NCBI RefSeq assembly: GCF_017114915.1
Contig: NZ_JAAUOE010000045.1
Span: 1 to 36,081, forward strand
Reading direction: 5' to 3'
DNA length: 36,081 nucleotides
Source: Pseudomonas frederiksbergensis
GTDB lineage: Bacteria > Pseudomonadota > Gammaproteobacteria > Pseudomonadales > Pseudomonadaceae
Shown here: positions 1 through 7,081 of the stretch, piece after piece
How the letters are laid out: each line of letters begins with the position of its first letter
Position numbering within the stretch: the stretch's first letter is position 1
Translations under genes and position numbers: made by a program
The notes under the pieces: generated by a model
The model's database searches: none
Seen by the model: the letters and a program-made list of their open reading frames with translations, nothing else
Told to the model about the DNA's origin: nothing

Positions 1-58
1 ATGGCGGAGGCGATGGGATTCGAACTCATGGACCTGTTACAGTCGACGGTTTTCAAGT
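1..58 (-). tRNA. tRNA-Ser(UGA) 3' fragment, probable island attachment scar
   Basis: Read on the minus strand this gives the anticodon loop CTTGAAAA, the long variable arm typical of tRNA-Ser, a T-loop TTCGAAT and the 3' end GCCTCCGCCA. Sequence upstream of the anticodon stem is AT-rich and shows no D-arm or 5' acceptor strand, so only about two thirds of the tRNA is present. The T-stem carries an A/C mismatch, which suggests it is not functional. Duplicated tRNA 3' ends are the usual scar of integrase-mediated island insertion. With this orientation the intact gene is expected to the right, outside the window. Confidence 0.72.
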
Positions 59-314
59 CCAAAGATTAATCCTTATATTTCAATACCTTAAGTTGTAGTC
101 GTTTCCGCTAAGCAGTATTCATTAACGCTCTGGAGGCCTCTGAAATCAAGGGGTGGCAGCTTACTTGCGGAAACGAATTTGGCCGGTTATTTGGAGTTCT
201 GAGTGGGCTCATGATCGCCCTACATTTCATAGCTGCAATCGAGAGACTGCGCTTGATGGAAAGCGACTTTCATCTGAAGTGGGATTTTTGCAGCCAACCT
301 GGTCAGTCGTGAAA

Positions 315-339
315 GGCAGGAAACGGCCAGGAGCGGACA
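315..339 (+). repeat. Dispersed degenerate intergenic repeat, copy A
   Basis: This short block matches about 19 of 25 positions of the reverse complement of a block near 33011-33040 and shares a core like CGGCCA..AGC with blocks at 2776-2795 and 26723-26743. The rest of 59-339 shows no gene I can support: a nominal 88-codon ORF from 153 runs through this repeat and into the antisense of the LysR gene, and resembles no family I know. Confidence 0.4.
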
Positions 340-1278
340 TTAGCTCACAGCCCCATTTCTCGCATCGAAGCGCTTACCCCATTGCTGATCGCGAGAATGC
401 TCGACCAGGTGATCAATGAACGACCGTGTCTTGGCCGGTAACAGCTTCTGACTGGCAAAGTAGAGCGAGATAGGGCCGGCATCGACATACCAGTCCGGTA
501 AGACACGTCGCAGCGCACCGCTTTGCAGATGCGCCAGCACATCAGGTACGGCAAGCAGGGCCACGCCCAGCCCGAGTAACGCGCTCTGACATAGGGCTTG
601 AGGATCGTTTACTAGCATCCTCGGGCGTAACTCCAGCGGCGCTCGCTCGCCCTTGGGGCTCTGCAGCATCCAGCTGCGTACCTTACCGCTCTGAGCAGAC
701 CGCATTCCCAAGTGTTCGAGCTTGGCTAGCTGCTCTGGCCGACGTGGTGCTGGCCGCCCGGCCAAATAATCCGGTGACGCCACCAGTATCAGATGCGCTG
801 GCGCCAGTTCGCGCGCCACCACGCCGGGCGTCAATTCGATGCCGCCGCCAATTGCTGCATCAAAACCATCGGTGATCAGCTCTACTTGGCGGTTGTCGAA
901 ATGCCATTCCGGCGTGACTGCCGGGTAGCGGGCTAGAAACTCAGGCATCAGCGGTAGCAGATAGTCGCGCCCAAAGGCCGGAGCCGCCGACAGGCGCAGC
1001 AGCCCAGCCGGGGCACCGGCGCTACTGGTGAGATCGGCAATCGCCGCCTGGATGCTTTCCAGCCCGCCGCCGACATTCACGAGAAAGCGCTCGCCGGCTT
1101 CGGTCAGGGTCAGACGCCGGGTGCTGCGTTGGAACAGGCGTACGCCGAGATTGGTTTCCAGCTGAGCAACATTGCGACTGATGGCCGCCGGCGTCAGGCC
1201 CAGACGACGTGCGGCTGCGGAGAAGCTTCCGCACTCGGCGCTGCGTACGAAGGATTCCAAATTTGCCAAGGTTTCCAT
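340..1278 (-). CDS. LysR-family transcriptional regulator
   Basis: A 312-residue protein of full LysR length. Residues about 4-63 form the winged helix-turn-helix (FVRSAECGSFSAAARRLG, then AISRNVAQLE), and residues about 90-295 are the periplasmic-binding-like effector domain. It is transcribed away from the SDR gene at 1389, the standard arrangement in which a LysR protein controls its divergent neighbour and itself. A perfect inverted repeat lies in the shared promoter region. The effector is not predictable from the sequence. The family call is secure; its target is inferred from position only. Confidence 0.93.
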   Translation of the reverse strand: METLANLESFVRSAECGSFSAAARRLGLTPAAISRNVAQLETNLGVRLFQRSTRRLTLTEAGERFLVNVGGGLESIQAAIADLTSSAGAPAGLLRLSAAPAFGRDYLLPLMPEFLARYPAVTPEWHFDNRQVELITDGFDAAIGGGIELTPGVVARELAPAHLILVASPDYLAGRPAPRRPEQLAKLEHLGMRSAQSGKVRSWMLQSPKGERAPLELRPRMLVNDPQALCQSALLGLGVALLAVPDVLAHLQSGALRRVLPDWYVDAGPISLYFASQKLLPAKTRSFIDHLVEHSRDQQWGKRFDARNGAVS

Positions 1279-1284
1279 AGCCTA

Positions 1285-1307
1285 ACCTTCAATCATTAGT
1301 TGAAGGT
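1285..1307. promoter_or_regulatory. Inverted repeat, likely LysR operator
   Basis: ACCTTCAA and TTGAAGGT form perfect 8-base arms separated by 7 bases, immediately upstream of the LysR start (1278) and about 80 bases before the divergent SDR start (1389). LysR-type regulators bind such dyads in divergent promoter regions. The link to this regulator is inferred. Confidence 0.6.
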
Positions 1308-1388
1308 AATTCTAGTCATTACCTGCTACTGCGTGGAAAGCGAAAGGCGTTTCATGAGCACACCTACCACCCACACGAGGTCTGCATC

Positions 1389-2141
1389 ATGAACAACGTC
1401 AACCTTCCCCTGAACGGCCAGGTCGCCCTGATTACCGGCGGATCGCGCAGCATCGGCGCCGCCATCGCAAAACGCCTGGCCGCAGACGGAGCCAGTGTCG
1501 CCATCACATACAACGCATCGCCGGACAAGGCCAAAACGCTAGTCAGCGAGATAGTAGCCGCCGGCGGCACGGCGGTGGCGATTGCCGCCGATGCCGGCGA
1601 CCCGCAGGCAGTGCGCGATGCGGTACAGCAGGTCGCCAGCACTTTCGGTCGGCTGGATATTCTGGTTAACAACGCTGGCATCAGCGTACTCGGCGCCCCA
1701 GAGGAGATCGCCTTCGAGGACTTCCAGCGCATTCTCGCGGTGAATGTGACCGGAGTGTTTGTCGCCACTCAGGAGGCGCTCAAACACATGGGGCGCGGCG
1801 GGCGCATCATCCATATCGGCAGTTCCATGGTGCAGTACGCTGCCTTTGCCACCGCCTCAGCCTACACCCTAACTAAGGGCGCCTTGGCCGGCTTCAGTCG
1901 CGGGCTGGTGCGCGACCTCGGCCCACGCGGCATCACGGTCAACACCGTGCACCCCGGCCCAACTGACAGCGACATGAACCCGGCGGACGGCCCTGTGGCC
2001 GATTTCGTTCGCCCGAATATTGCCGTTGGCCGCTACGGCGAGGGCCGCGACATCGCCGCTGCCGTTGCCTGGCTGGCCAGCCCAGAGGCGGCCTTCGTCA
2101 GCGGCGCCGAGCTGCTGGTAGATGGTGGTTTCACGGCCTGA
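1389..2141 (+). CDS. SDR-family oxidoreductase (FabG-like)
   Basis: A 250-residue classical short-chain dehydrogenase/reductase. The Rossmann cofactor motif TGGSRSIG is at residues 16-23, NNAG at 94-97, a catalytic Ser at 145/146 and the YxxxK pair at Tyr159/Lys163. The C-terminus (ELLVDGGFTA) is typical of FabG-like enzymes. It would reduce or oxidise a small carbonyl or alcohol substrate with NAD(P)H in the cytoplasm, but the substrate cannot be read from the sequence. The next gene starts 12 bases downstream, so the two are probably co-transcribed under the divergent LysR regulator. Confidence 0.92.
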   Translation: MNNVNLPLNGQVALITGGSRSIGAAIAKRLAADGASVAITYNASPDKAKTLVSEIVAAGGTAVAIAADAGDPQAVRDAVQQVASTFGRLDILVNNAGISVLGAPEEIAFEDFQRILAVNVTGVFVATQEALKHMGRGGRIIHIGSSMVQYAAFATASAYTLTKGALAGFSRGLVRDLGPRGITVNTVHPGPTDSDMNPADGPVADFVRPNIAVGRYGEGRDIAAAVAWLASPEAAFVSGAELLVDGGFTA

Positions 2142-2153
2142 GGAGAGACGGAC

Positions 2154-2750
2154 ATGAAGATTGGAGTCATCGGCGCTGGTGCCATAGGCAGTGCCATCGC
2201 ACGCGCCCTGAGCAAGGCAGGTATCGAGGTCGCAATCGCCAACAGCCGTGGGCCGGAGAGCATGCGGAGTCTGGCCGACGAACTGGGGCCGATGGTCATA
2301 CCGGTAAGCCGGGAGCAAGCCGCCCAGGCAGACATCGTCTTTCTCGCGGTGAACTGGTCGAAAATTCCCGCCGCGCTAGAAAACCTGCCTCCTTGGAATG
2401 GGCGCATCGTGGTCGACACCAACAATCCCATCGAGGCGCCAACCTTCCGGCCCTTCGATCTGGGCGGCCAGAGTTCGAGCGAAGTGGTTGCACGGATGCT
2501 ACCTGGAGCGCGCTTGGTCAAAGCCTTTAACCACCTTGCACCGACGCTGCTGAGCGGCGATCCGCAGGCCGAAGGTGGTCGGCGCGTTCTGTTCTATTCC
2601 GGTGAGGATGTCGAGGCTAAGGTCAATGTGGGGGCGTTAATTGAGCAACTGGGCTTCGCTGGCATCGATCTGGGAGGCCTAAGCGAAGGGCGACTGGCGC
2701 AGTTCCCTGGAGGGCCATTACCGGCACTTAACCTGGTAAAACACGACTAA
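2154..2750 (+). CDS. NADPH-dependent F420 reductase-like NAD(P)-binding protein
   Basis: A 198-residue single-domain Rossmann protein. It begins MKIGVIGAGAIGSAIA (GxGxxG at residues 7-12) and carries the VFLAVNW and VVDTNNP segments of the F420_oxidored/NADP-reductase family. Pseudomonas does not generally use F420, and family members in proteobacteria are usually annotated only as NADPH-binding oxidoreductases, so the substrate is unknown. A good ribosome binding site (GAGGAGA) precedes the ATG. It follows the SDR gene closely and probably belongs to the same transcript. Confidence 0.85.
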   Translation: MKIGVIGAGAIGSAIARALSKAGIEVAIANSRGPESMRSLADELGPMVIPVSREQAAQADIVFLAVNWSKIPAALENLPPWNGRIVVDTNNPIEAPTFRPFDLGGQSSSEVVARMLPGARLVKAFNHLAPTLLSGDPQAEGGRRVLFYSGEDVEAKVNVGALIEQLGFAGIDLGGLSEGRLAQFPGGPLPALNLVKHD

Positions 2751-2775
2751 TCCCCAATCGTCGGGCGCTCCAAGC

Positions 2776-2795
2776 GTCCGCTTTTGGCCGAGAGC
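2776..2795 (-). repeat. Dispersed degenerate intergenic repeat, copy B
   Basis: The string GCTTTTGGCCGAGAG here is identical to the reverse complement of part of 26723-26743 and shares GCTTTTGGCCG with 33021-33031. It overlaps the left arm of the downstream terminator hairpin. Confidence 0.45.
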
Positions 2796-2827
2796 TGCAC
2801 GTCGCGTAGGGCAGCTCTCAGTTTTAG
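2790..2827 (+). terminator. Candidate rho-independent terminator after the SDR/F420-like operon
   Basis: GAGAGCTGC and GCAGCTCTC form a perfect 9-base stem around a 12-base loop, followed by AGTTTTAG. It sits between the end of the rightward gene at 2750 and the convergent integrase end at 2876. The T tract is short, so efficiency is uncertain. Confidence 0.55.
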
Positions 2828-2875
2828 GTGAGCGGTTAAGAGCGCTCGTGAACGAATTTACCGATTATGTTAGGT

Positions 2876-3949
2876 TCATCGTGTGGGTTTCACGATCTCG
2901 CCGACGCGTCGATAAACTGTTTCTGTTATGCGCTTATCAGTATGCCCAAGCAGTCGGCTGGCATGACCAAGATCGTCAATCTCACTGGCTGCCTTCGGCC
3001 GGATATCCCTGAACTGGAACTGTCGGATGCTTGAAGCGAGTTGCGCATCTTCGTCCTCTAGAGCTTTCGCGATAGCAACATTGCGCGCATCGTCGAACCG
3101 TAGGCGAAGCATTGGTGCGGTAACGCGGCGACCGTCCTCTGTAATGATCAAGTACGGGTTTCGCACTGCGCGCACCTTCCGCTGTGTGAGCAGCTTTTCT
3201 ATTAGCTCACCCAAACCGTTAATGATCTCGCCGGCATCGAGCCGGATGCGAAGCTTTTTCGAGGTCTTGCCCTGGGCAACCTGCAGAAAGCTGTCGGTGA
3301 CATCCGTAGCGCGCATGGATAGAACATCAGCAGGGCGTTGGCCAGTAAGATAGGCCAGGTCCATGGCGTCTTTGAGTTCTGGCACGGCAACACCGTAGAC
3401 GGCATTCCAGATCGTGGCATCGGCGTAAAAGTCACGTGGTGTCTCTTTGTTCTTGCGCACACCGGAGGCTGGGTTTTCCTTGTCAGTGATACCCCATTCC
3501 CTGGCGATGTTATAGATATGCGAGAGCAGTGAGATCTCGCGATTTGCCCGCACCTTTCCGGTCCGTTTGTCGCGGTACTGGGCTATCACCTGTGGTGTCA
3601 CCGCATTGATCGGCGCTTCACTGAATGCTTTCCTGAGTTGCGTCAGCGAAAGCAAGTTGTCCTTTTGGGTTCTAGGCTTTTTCGCCGGAATGATCTCGGC
3701 TTCGTATCGGTCGAAAACTTTTCCCAGAAGGGTGTTCTTTTGCGGAATTGGCTTGCAATCGAGTTTCGCCCATTCCGCCTTGGCGACATCAAAGTCGCTA
3801 CCCAACGGAATTTCCTTCCTCTTCCCCTGGTCATCTCTCCCGTCGTAGTAGTACCCGACCCACTGTGAGCCGTTTTTCATTGACCTAACCCGCCTGATCA
3901 TTCGAGGTGGCAGATCCCGATTTGCAGCCTTTCTTGGTCGCATTTTCAC
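2876..3949 (-). CDS. int: Tyrosine-type site-specific integrase of the satellite
   Basis: A 357-residue phage integrase. The catalytic domain shows Arg205 in LTGQRPADVL, a Lys in GKTSKK (about 228-232), Arg317 in FRDIRPKAAS, His336 in LLGHTD and the nucleophile Tyr346 in ETVYRR. Residues about 73-160 form the core-binding SAM-like domain. It would integrate and excise the element with the excisionase-like DUF4224 protein, whose stop codon overlaps this ATG (3946-3949). It is the last gene of the leftward operon and faces the flanking DNA, as expected for a satellite. Its att site is not identified. Confidence 0.95.
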   Translation of the reverse strand: MKMRPRKAANRDLPPRMIRRVRSMKNGSQWVGYYYDGRDDQGKRKEIPLGSDFDVAKAEWAKLDCKPIPQKNTLLGKVFDRYEAEIIPAKKPRTQKDNLLSLTQLRKAFSEAPINAVTPQVIAQYRDKRTGKVRANREISLLSHIYNIAREWGITDKENPASGVRKNKETPRDFYADATIWNAVYGVAVPELKDAMDLAYLTGQRPADVLSMRATDVTDSFLQVAQGKTSKKLRIRLDAGEIINGLGELIEKLLTQRKVRAVRNPYLIITEDGRRVTAPMLRLRFDDARNVAIAKALEDEDAQLASSIRQFQFRDIRPKAASEIDDLGHASRLLGHTDKRITETVYRRVGEIVKPTR

Positions 3950-4182
3950 CCCACGCGTGAGAGATCTAGCGACCAGGCTTCAGCCGCAATATTGTCAGAT
4001 GAAGGCTTCACACCGGACAGTTTCATTCGGGCGTACACGCGGCCAACAACGGGTCGTCTTGCACCAGTAAGTACGTATTTCCAGCCATTTCGATTGAGCC
4101 AGTCCAGCTGTAATGAAGGTCGTTGATATCCGGTGATTGCGACCAGCTCGTCCTCGGCAAGAGTTTCGCTATGAATTTCCAT
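3946..4182 (-). CDS. DUF4224-type small phage protein, probable excisionase/recombination directionality factor
   Basis: A 78-residue protein with the DUF4224 pattern LAEDELVAITGYQRPSLQLDWL followed by a basic segment ending in RRPVVGRVYA. Proteins of this family sit directly upstream of phage integrases in Pseudomonas and are thought to act in excision. It overlaps the integrase start by four bases and the PrtN-like gene by 14 bases, so the three are translationally coupled. The excisionase role is inferred from position. Confidence 0.75.
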   Translation of the reverse strand: MEIHSETLAEDELVAITGYQRPSLQLDWLNRNGWKYVLTGARRPVVGRVYARMKLSGVKPSSDNIAAEAWSLDLSRVG

Positions 4183-4525
4183 GTTTATCCCTTTCTAAAT
4201 TCGCTTCTACGTGTATGGGTTCGCCCTGTTGGCGTTGCATGCTCTCGTCAGCTTTGTAGGCGCGGATGTCGATCAGCGAGGCGACGTGCCGGATGTGGGC
4301 GTATTTGAGGGCCTTGCGGCTGGTGTCCAGCGTGGTGATGGGAAGCTGGATGCGGCCGCTGTTAATCTCCGTCACGAACGACTGCTCGTTGAGGTTACGA
4401 AAGTACTGTTCGCGTACTTTCTCCAGCGGGATCAGGACATCACCGAAGATGCGATAGAGCAGTTCGACGGTGGCCGATTCGGGTGCCGGATGCAGGCGAA
4501 GCGGATTCTGTGCTGTGTTACTCAT
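4169..4525 (-). CDS. PrtN-family (pyocin activator) regulator
   Basis: A 118-residue protein starting at ATG 4525; longer readings begin without a good ribosome binding site. The region LIPLEKVREQYFRN...GRIQLPITTLDTSRKALK matches the PrtN fold, with a helix-turn-helix-like N-terminal part and the conserved LPIT segment. PrtN itself activates pyocin genes in P. aeruginosa. Phage and satellite homologues usually sit near the integrase and are presumed to regulate early or late transcription. It overlaps its upstream neighbour by 8 bases and the DUF4224 gene by 14. Confidence 0.78.
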   Translation of the reverse strand: MSNTAQNPLRLHPAPESATVELLYRIFGDVLIPLEKVREQYFRNLNEQSFVTEINSGRIQLPITTLDTSRKALKYAHIRHVASLIDIRAYKADESMQRQQGEPIHVEANLERDKHGNS

Positions 4526-4697
4526 GGCCTTGTTGAGCCTCCTTGCGTTGTTTTCGTGCCGGGTGGTTCCAGGCATTCAGGCAGTGGCGTCTGGTCAGCT
4601 CGCGCAGATGTTCGGGCACCTCGAGAAGCGCGGCGTTGCGCTCCTCACGTGTCCGCATGGCGATGATCTGGCGGGCGTACTCTCTAGGCCACGTCAC
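4518..4697 (-). CDS. Small phage protein of 59 residues, GTG start
   Basis: The reading frame from GTG 4697 gives a 59-residue basic protein beginning VTWPREYARQIIAM with RTREERNAALLEVPEHLREL further on. The start lies inside the 3' end of the KilAC-like gene (14-base overlap), and the stop overlaps the PrtN-like start. The WPREYA...VPEHLR pattern is familiar from small uncharacterised proteins of Pseudomonas prophages, but I know no function. Overlap with neighbours on both sides argues that it is real. Confidence 0.6.
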   Translation of the reverse strand: MTWPREYARQIIAMRTREERNAALLEVPEHLRELTRRHCLNAWNHPARKQRKEAQQGHE

Positions 4698-4968
4698 GGC
4701 GATCTGCCGGGATGGCAGGAAGATCGATGTCCAACTGGTCGGCCAGCCAGCGGATGCCGGCTTGTCTGACCTTGGTCGACTGGGTGTACTGCAGGCCGTA
4801 TTTCTCATGAAACCACTGGCCGTCCTTGATCCGCAGGTACTCGCGGTCACGGGCGGGGTAGGCCGGCAATCGATGATCGTTGAGCAGATCATTTTCCTGC
4901 ATGAGAGCAATCAGCTGGGTCCGGGTCAGGCCGAGCTGAGTCGCGGCTTGAGCGAGGGTGCGTTCCAT
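4684..4968 (-). CDS. KilAC-domain (phage antirepressor C-terminal) protein
   Basis: A 94-residue protein from ATG 4968, preceded by GGGAGG on the minus strand. The sequence LAQAATQLGLTRTQLIALMQENDLL...EKYGLQYTQSTKVRQAGIRWLADQL follows the KilAC fold seen at the C-terminus of phage antirepressors (a helix-turn-helix, then the K/TxxG.RWL segment). It lacks the usual N-terminal Bro or Rha domain, so it is a stand-alone version. It may counter the repressor or bind DNA; this is inferred from the family. Confidence 0.72.
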   Translation of the reverse strand: MERTLAQAATQLGLTRTQLIALMQENDLLNDHRLPAYPARDREYLRIKDGQWFHEKYGLQYTQSTKVRQAGIRWLADQLDIDLPAIPADRRDVA

Positions 4969-4978
4969 GGTGCCTCCC

Positions 4979-5569
4979 TCAAGCAGCGTGAGCGGAAGGG
5001 GTTGCCGCTGTCGCGAGATGGTTGATGGACTCGGTGACCTTGCCGTAGATCTCGGCATTGGAGCCGTACACGGTGAAGCATCGCGTGTTTGGGCTTTTGT
5101 TGCCTATGCTCAGGATGGCGGTGACACCTGAACGTGTGTGGGTGCGATGCAGCGCCACGTGCAGGGGAAGGTCGAAGCCCATGTCAAGGCTCAGTACGCC
5201 GCCGGTTTGCACCAGTTCGAACACGCGCTGCTTGGCCTGGACTTCAAAGCGACCGTATTGACGATCTGCATGAGGTCGGTGCACCACATCGCTGGTGCTG
5301 CTCGGGTCGAGCGGACCGTTGGCAATCTCTTCGATGAAGTCGGCCAGTTTGAGGTGCATCTTCTTGTCGTTCTGCAGGGTCAGCGTGTGGCGTTCGTTGC
5401 CCAGCTCGACGACGAAAGTGCTCTCCACCGTCCCGCGTTCAGCCTTCAGACGAAACGCCAGGCACTCACGCTTGGGCGCTGTTCGCAGGACGTGGTTGAA
5501 GGTTTCGGTCAGGTTGACCTGGGCGTTGAGCAACTGCAGGGTGCGGTTGTCGATCTTGTACTTGATCAT
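4979..5569 (-). CDS. Conserved phage/satellite protein of unknown function
   Basis: A 196-residue soluble protein with alternating beta-rich segments (for example STFVVELGNERHTLTLQND) and no membrane segment, signal peptide or catalytic motif that I recognise. It starts at ATG 5569, overlapping the stop of the upstream 59-residue gene by four bases (ATGA), and ends 10 bases before the KilAC-like gene. Position in the leftward early operon suggests a regulatory or DNA-metabolism role, but nothing in the sequence shows it. Confidence 0.7.
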   Translation of the reverse strand: MIKYKIDNRTLQLLNAQVNLTETFNHVLRTAPKRECLAFRLKAERGTVESTFVVELGNERHTLTLQNDKKMHLKLADFIEEIANGPLDPSSTSDVVHRPHADRQYGRFEVQAKQRVFELVQTGGVLSLDMGFDLPLHVALHRTHTRSGVTAILSIGNKSPNTRCFTVYGSNAEIYGKVTESINHLATAATPSAHAA

Positions 5570-5745
5570 GCAGCGTGCCCTCCACCGTTCGGATCGATAC
5601 GAGAGGGCTGGCAGGACTTGGCAACAAGCTTGGGCTTGCTGTTATGGATCACGACCAGGCAGCCCGTGGCGAGCTGCAGCTGTTCGATCAGTTTGCGATT
5701 GCTGACGCATGCCGGATGGACATGTAGGGATGCGGTGGCGCGCAT
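5566..5745 (-). CDS. First small gene (59 aa) of the leftward satellite operon
   Basis: A 59-residue ORF starting at ATG 5745 (MRATASLHVHPACVSNRKLI) and ending in the ATGA overlap with the next gene. It is the first gene after the left operator cluster at 5781-5822, so its start fixes the beginning of the leftward operon. It contains a helix such as NRKLIEQLQLATG followed by strands LVVIHN and KPKLVAKS. Similar short proteins open the early-left operon of other Pseudomonas temperate phages. No function is known to me. Confidence 0.62.
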   Translation of the reverse strand: MRATASLHVHPACVSNRKLIEQLQLATGCLVVIHNSKPKLVAKSCQPSRIDPNGGGHAA

Positions 5746-5780
5746 GGTGATGCCTCACTGTGGTTGGAGAGTGAGGCAAG

Positions 5781-5822
5781 TAAACAATCTGTTTGGTTTT
5801 TGGTCAACACATTTTGTTTGGT
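5781..5822. promoter_or_regulatory. Left operator cluster of the satellite repressor
   Basis: The strings CTGTTTGGT (5789-5797) and CATTTTGTTTGGT (5810-5822) are repeated exactly at 6651-6659 and 6669-6681 in the other early promoter region. Each cluster has an AAAC-rich half site upstream of the first string. Two copies flanking the repressor gene are what a lambda-like OL/OR arrangement would produce. Binding by the S24 repressor or the Cro-like protein is inferred. Confidence 0.65.
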
Positions 5823-5823
5823 G

Positions 5824-6606
5824 TTAGATCAGGGAGGGGCCCTTCAATGGGCGTATCGACGACCACCAAAATATGCGGCCAAGAATTACCACGCGTTGAG
5901 CCATGATCTGGTCGAAGTCGTAGTCCTCGTCAGCGTATTCCATTGAATTGAAGCTCCTCATCTTGATGCCGTTGGCAGTACGTTGAAGAAACTTAATTCG
6001 AAAGTGCCCGTCGTGATCGATCGCGTACATTTCGCCGTCAACGATTCGTGTCATTCCCGTATCGATGCCGACTGTCGCTCCCGAAAGAATCAATGGGTGG
6101 TTACTGTTACCGCTATTGGTGGCAAAAACAGCATTTGAAGGATCTACTCCGCAGGTCCTCATCGTAGCTCGTGAAAATCGAAGCTTCGGCCCAGCGATTT
6201 CCTGAACCTCAGTGCGTGCAACCTTTCCAGGGCCCGAGGATAACTCCACTTCCTTGTACAACCTTAGCTCCACCTCGTCGTTGTCTATTGGTGTTTCTGA
6301 ATCCCAAGGGGCCATTGGCTCCAACACGTAAAGCGGCGAATCATTAGCAGCCGGGCGCATTGGGTTTCGCTCAGTGCTCTGGGTTCGCATTGGTGCATCT
6401 TTCCCTTCCAGCCATTCGCGCTCCACGATCAGTGTCAGCGCAACTTCGCCCACCATATACGCAGGGACACCCCTAGCTTTCCAGTTTGTGACGTTCTGGT
6501 CGTTCTCGAGATCGAGAATTCGAGCGAGCTGAGCACCCGTCAATCCGGAGTCTTCGAGTGCTTCACGGAAGCGTTGGCCTTTGAGGTTTTGCGTTTGTTT
6601 GCTCAT
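5824..6606 (-). CDS. CI-like repressor, HTH plus S24 peptidase domain
   Basis: A 260-residue protein from ATG 6606; an upstream ATG at 6645 would place the start in the operator. Residues about 8-60 form a helix-turn-helix (LTGAQLARILDLENDQNVTNWK), residues about 142-250 a LexA/CI S24 domain. Ser168 in GNSN and Lys205 in FRIKF are 37 residues apart, the same spacing as in LexA. The usual GDSM is changed to GNSN. Ala138-Gly139 is a possible self-cleavage bond. It lies between two matching operator clusters, divergent from the Cro-like gene, and should keep the satellite silent. Confidence 0.88.
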   Translation of the reverse strand: MSKQTQNLKGQRFREALEDSGLTGAQLARILDLENDQNVTNWKARGVPAYMVGEVALTLIVEREWLEGKDAPMRTQSTERNPMRPAANDSPLYVLEPMAPWDSETPIDNDEVELRLYKEVELSSGPGKVARTEVQEIAGPKLRFSRATMRTCGVDPSNAVFATNSGNSNHPLILSGATVGIDTGMTRIVDGEMYAIDHDGHFRIKFLQRTANGIKMRSFNSMEYADEDYDFDQIMAQRVVILGRIFWWSSIRPLKGPSLI

Positions 6607-6640
6607 AAGCAGAATGTTACAGCGCTTGCATTCAGATGAT

Positions 6641-6681
6641 AACAAACGTACTGTTTGGTCTTGTCGTTCATTTTGTTTGGT
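6641..6681. promoter_or_regulatory. Right operator cluster between repressor and Cro-like gene
   Basis: AACAAACGTACTGTTTGGT is an imperfect palindrome (ACAAAC...GTTTGG). It is followed by CATTTTGTTTGGT ending at the Cro-like ATG (6682). Both GTTTGGT-containing strings recur at 5789-5822. The position overlaps the start of the rightward operon, so bound repressor would block that promoter. Confidence 0.65.
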
Positions 6682-6948
6682 ATGAGTAACGTCATGAGTA
6701 CACCTGCTCAGATATTCGATTTGGTACTGCAGGTTGCTGAGGCCTCTGGCAAAAGCCCTTCCCAGCTTTCGCGAGAGTGCAAAATCAGCCCTCAGAGATT
6801 CTTTAATTGGCGTCGACGAGGTATTCCGGTTGCACAGGTTCGACCTCTGTCGAAAGCACTTTCTGGGGTGCTGCTACCTCACCAGCTTAGGCCGGATTTA
6901 CCAGAGATATTTCCAGCCGAACCCGATGCCGAAATACAAGCTGCATAG
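6682..6948 (+). CDS. Cro/YdaS-like DNA-binding protein
   Basis: An 88-residue protein starting at ATG 6682 (or ATG 6694). Residues about 5-55 are a helix-turn-helix of the YdaS/Cro type: IFDLVLQVAEASGKSPSQLS, then CKISPQRFFNWRRRGIPV, then VRPLSKAL. It is the first gene rightward, divergent from the CI-like repressor and sharing its operators, the classic position of Cro. It would bind the same sites to allow the early programme. A stable hairpin follows its stop codon. Confidence 0.85.
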   Translation: MSNVMSTPAQIFDLVLQVAEASGKSPSQLSRECKISPQRFFNWRRRGIPVAQVRPLSKALSGVLLPHQLRPDLPEIFPAEPDAEIQAA

Positions 6949-6972
6949 AAAAAAGGCGACCCAAGGGTCGCC
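6949..6972 (-). terminator. Hairpin terminator after the Cro-like gene, strongest on the minus strand
   Basis: GGCGACCC and GGGTCGCC pair perfectly with a two-base AA spacer, and a run of six A on the plus-strand 5' side gives a T tract on the minus strand. It thus fits an intrinsic terminator reading leftward. Rightward, only a weak CAGTTTCT follows. Confidence 0.55.
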
Positions 6973-6980
6973 CAGTTTCT

Positions 6981-7081
6981 CCCGATAGCATCACCACAAT
7001 GCTGTCGGGTCGCGATGTCGGAAAGCGAGCACAGCACATGCCGCCGACCTTCATCGCGTGTCCAAGGCTCGGAAGCCTTGG
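6981..7081 (+). ncRNA. Structured leader between the Cro-like and CII-like genes
   Basis: The gene-free stretch 6949-7268 holds two more stable hairpins. CCCGATAGCAT pairs with ATGCTGTCGGG (11 pairs including one G-U, loop of 7; 6981-7009), and CCAAGGCT pairs with AGCCTTGG around CGGA (7062-7081). No ORF there has family resemblance or a good start. It may be a leader with attenuation or antitermination function, or a small RNA; this is inference from structure and position. Confidence 0.4.

Noticed and set aside
153..419. 88-codon plus-strand frame near the window start
   Set aside because: It runs through a degenerate repeat and into the antisense of the LysR gene, with no similarity or good start.
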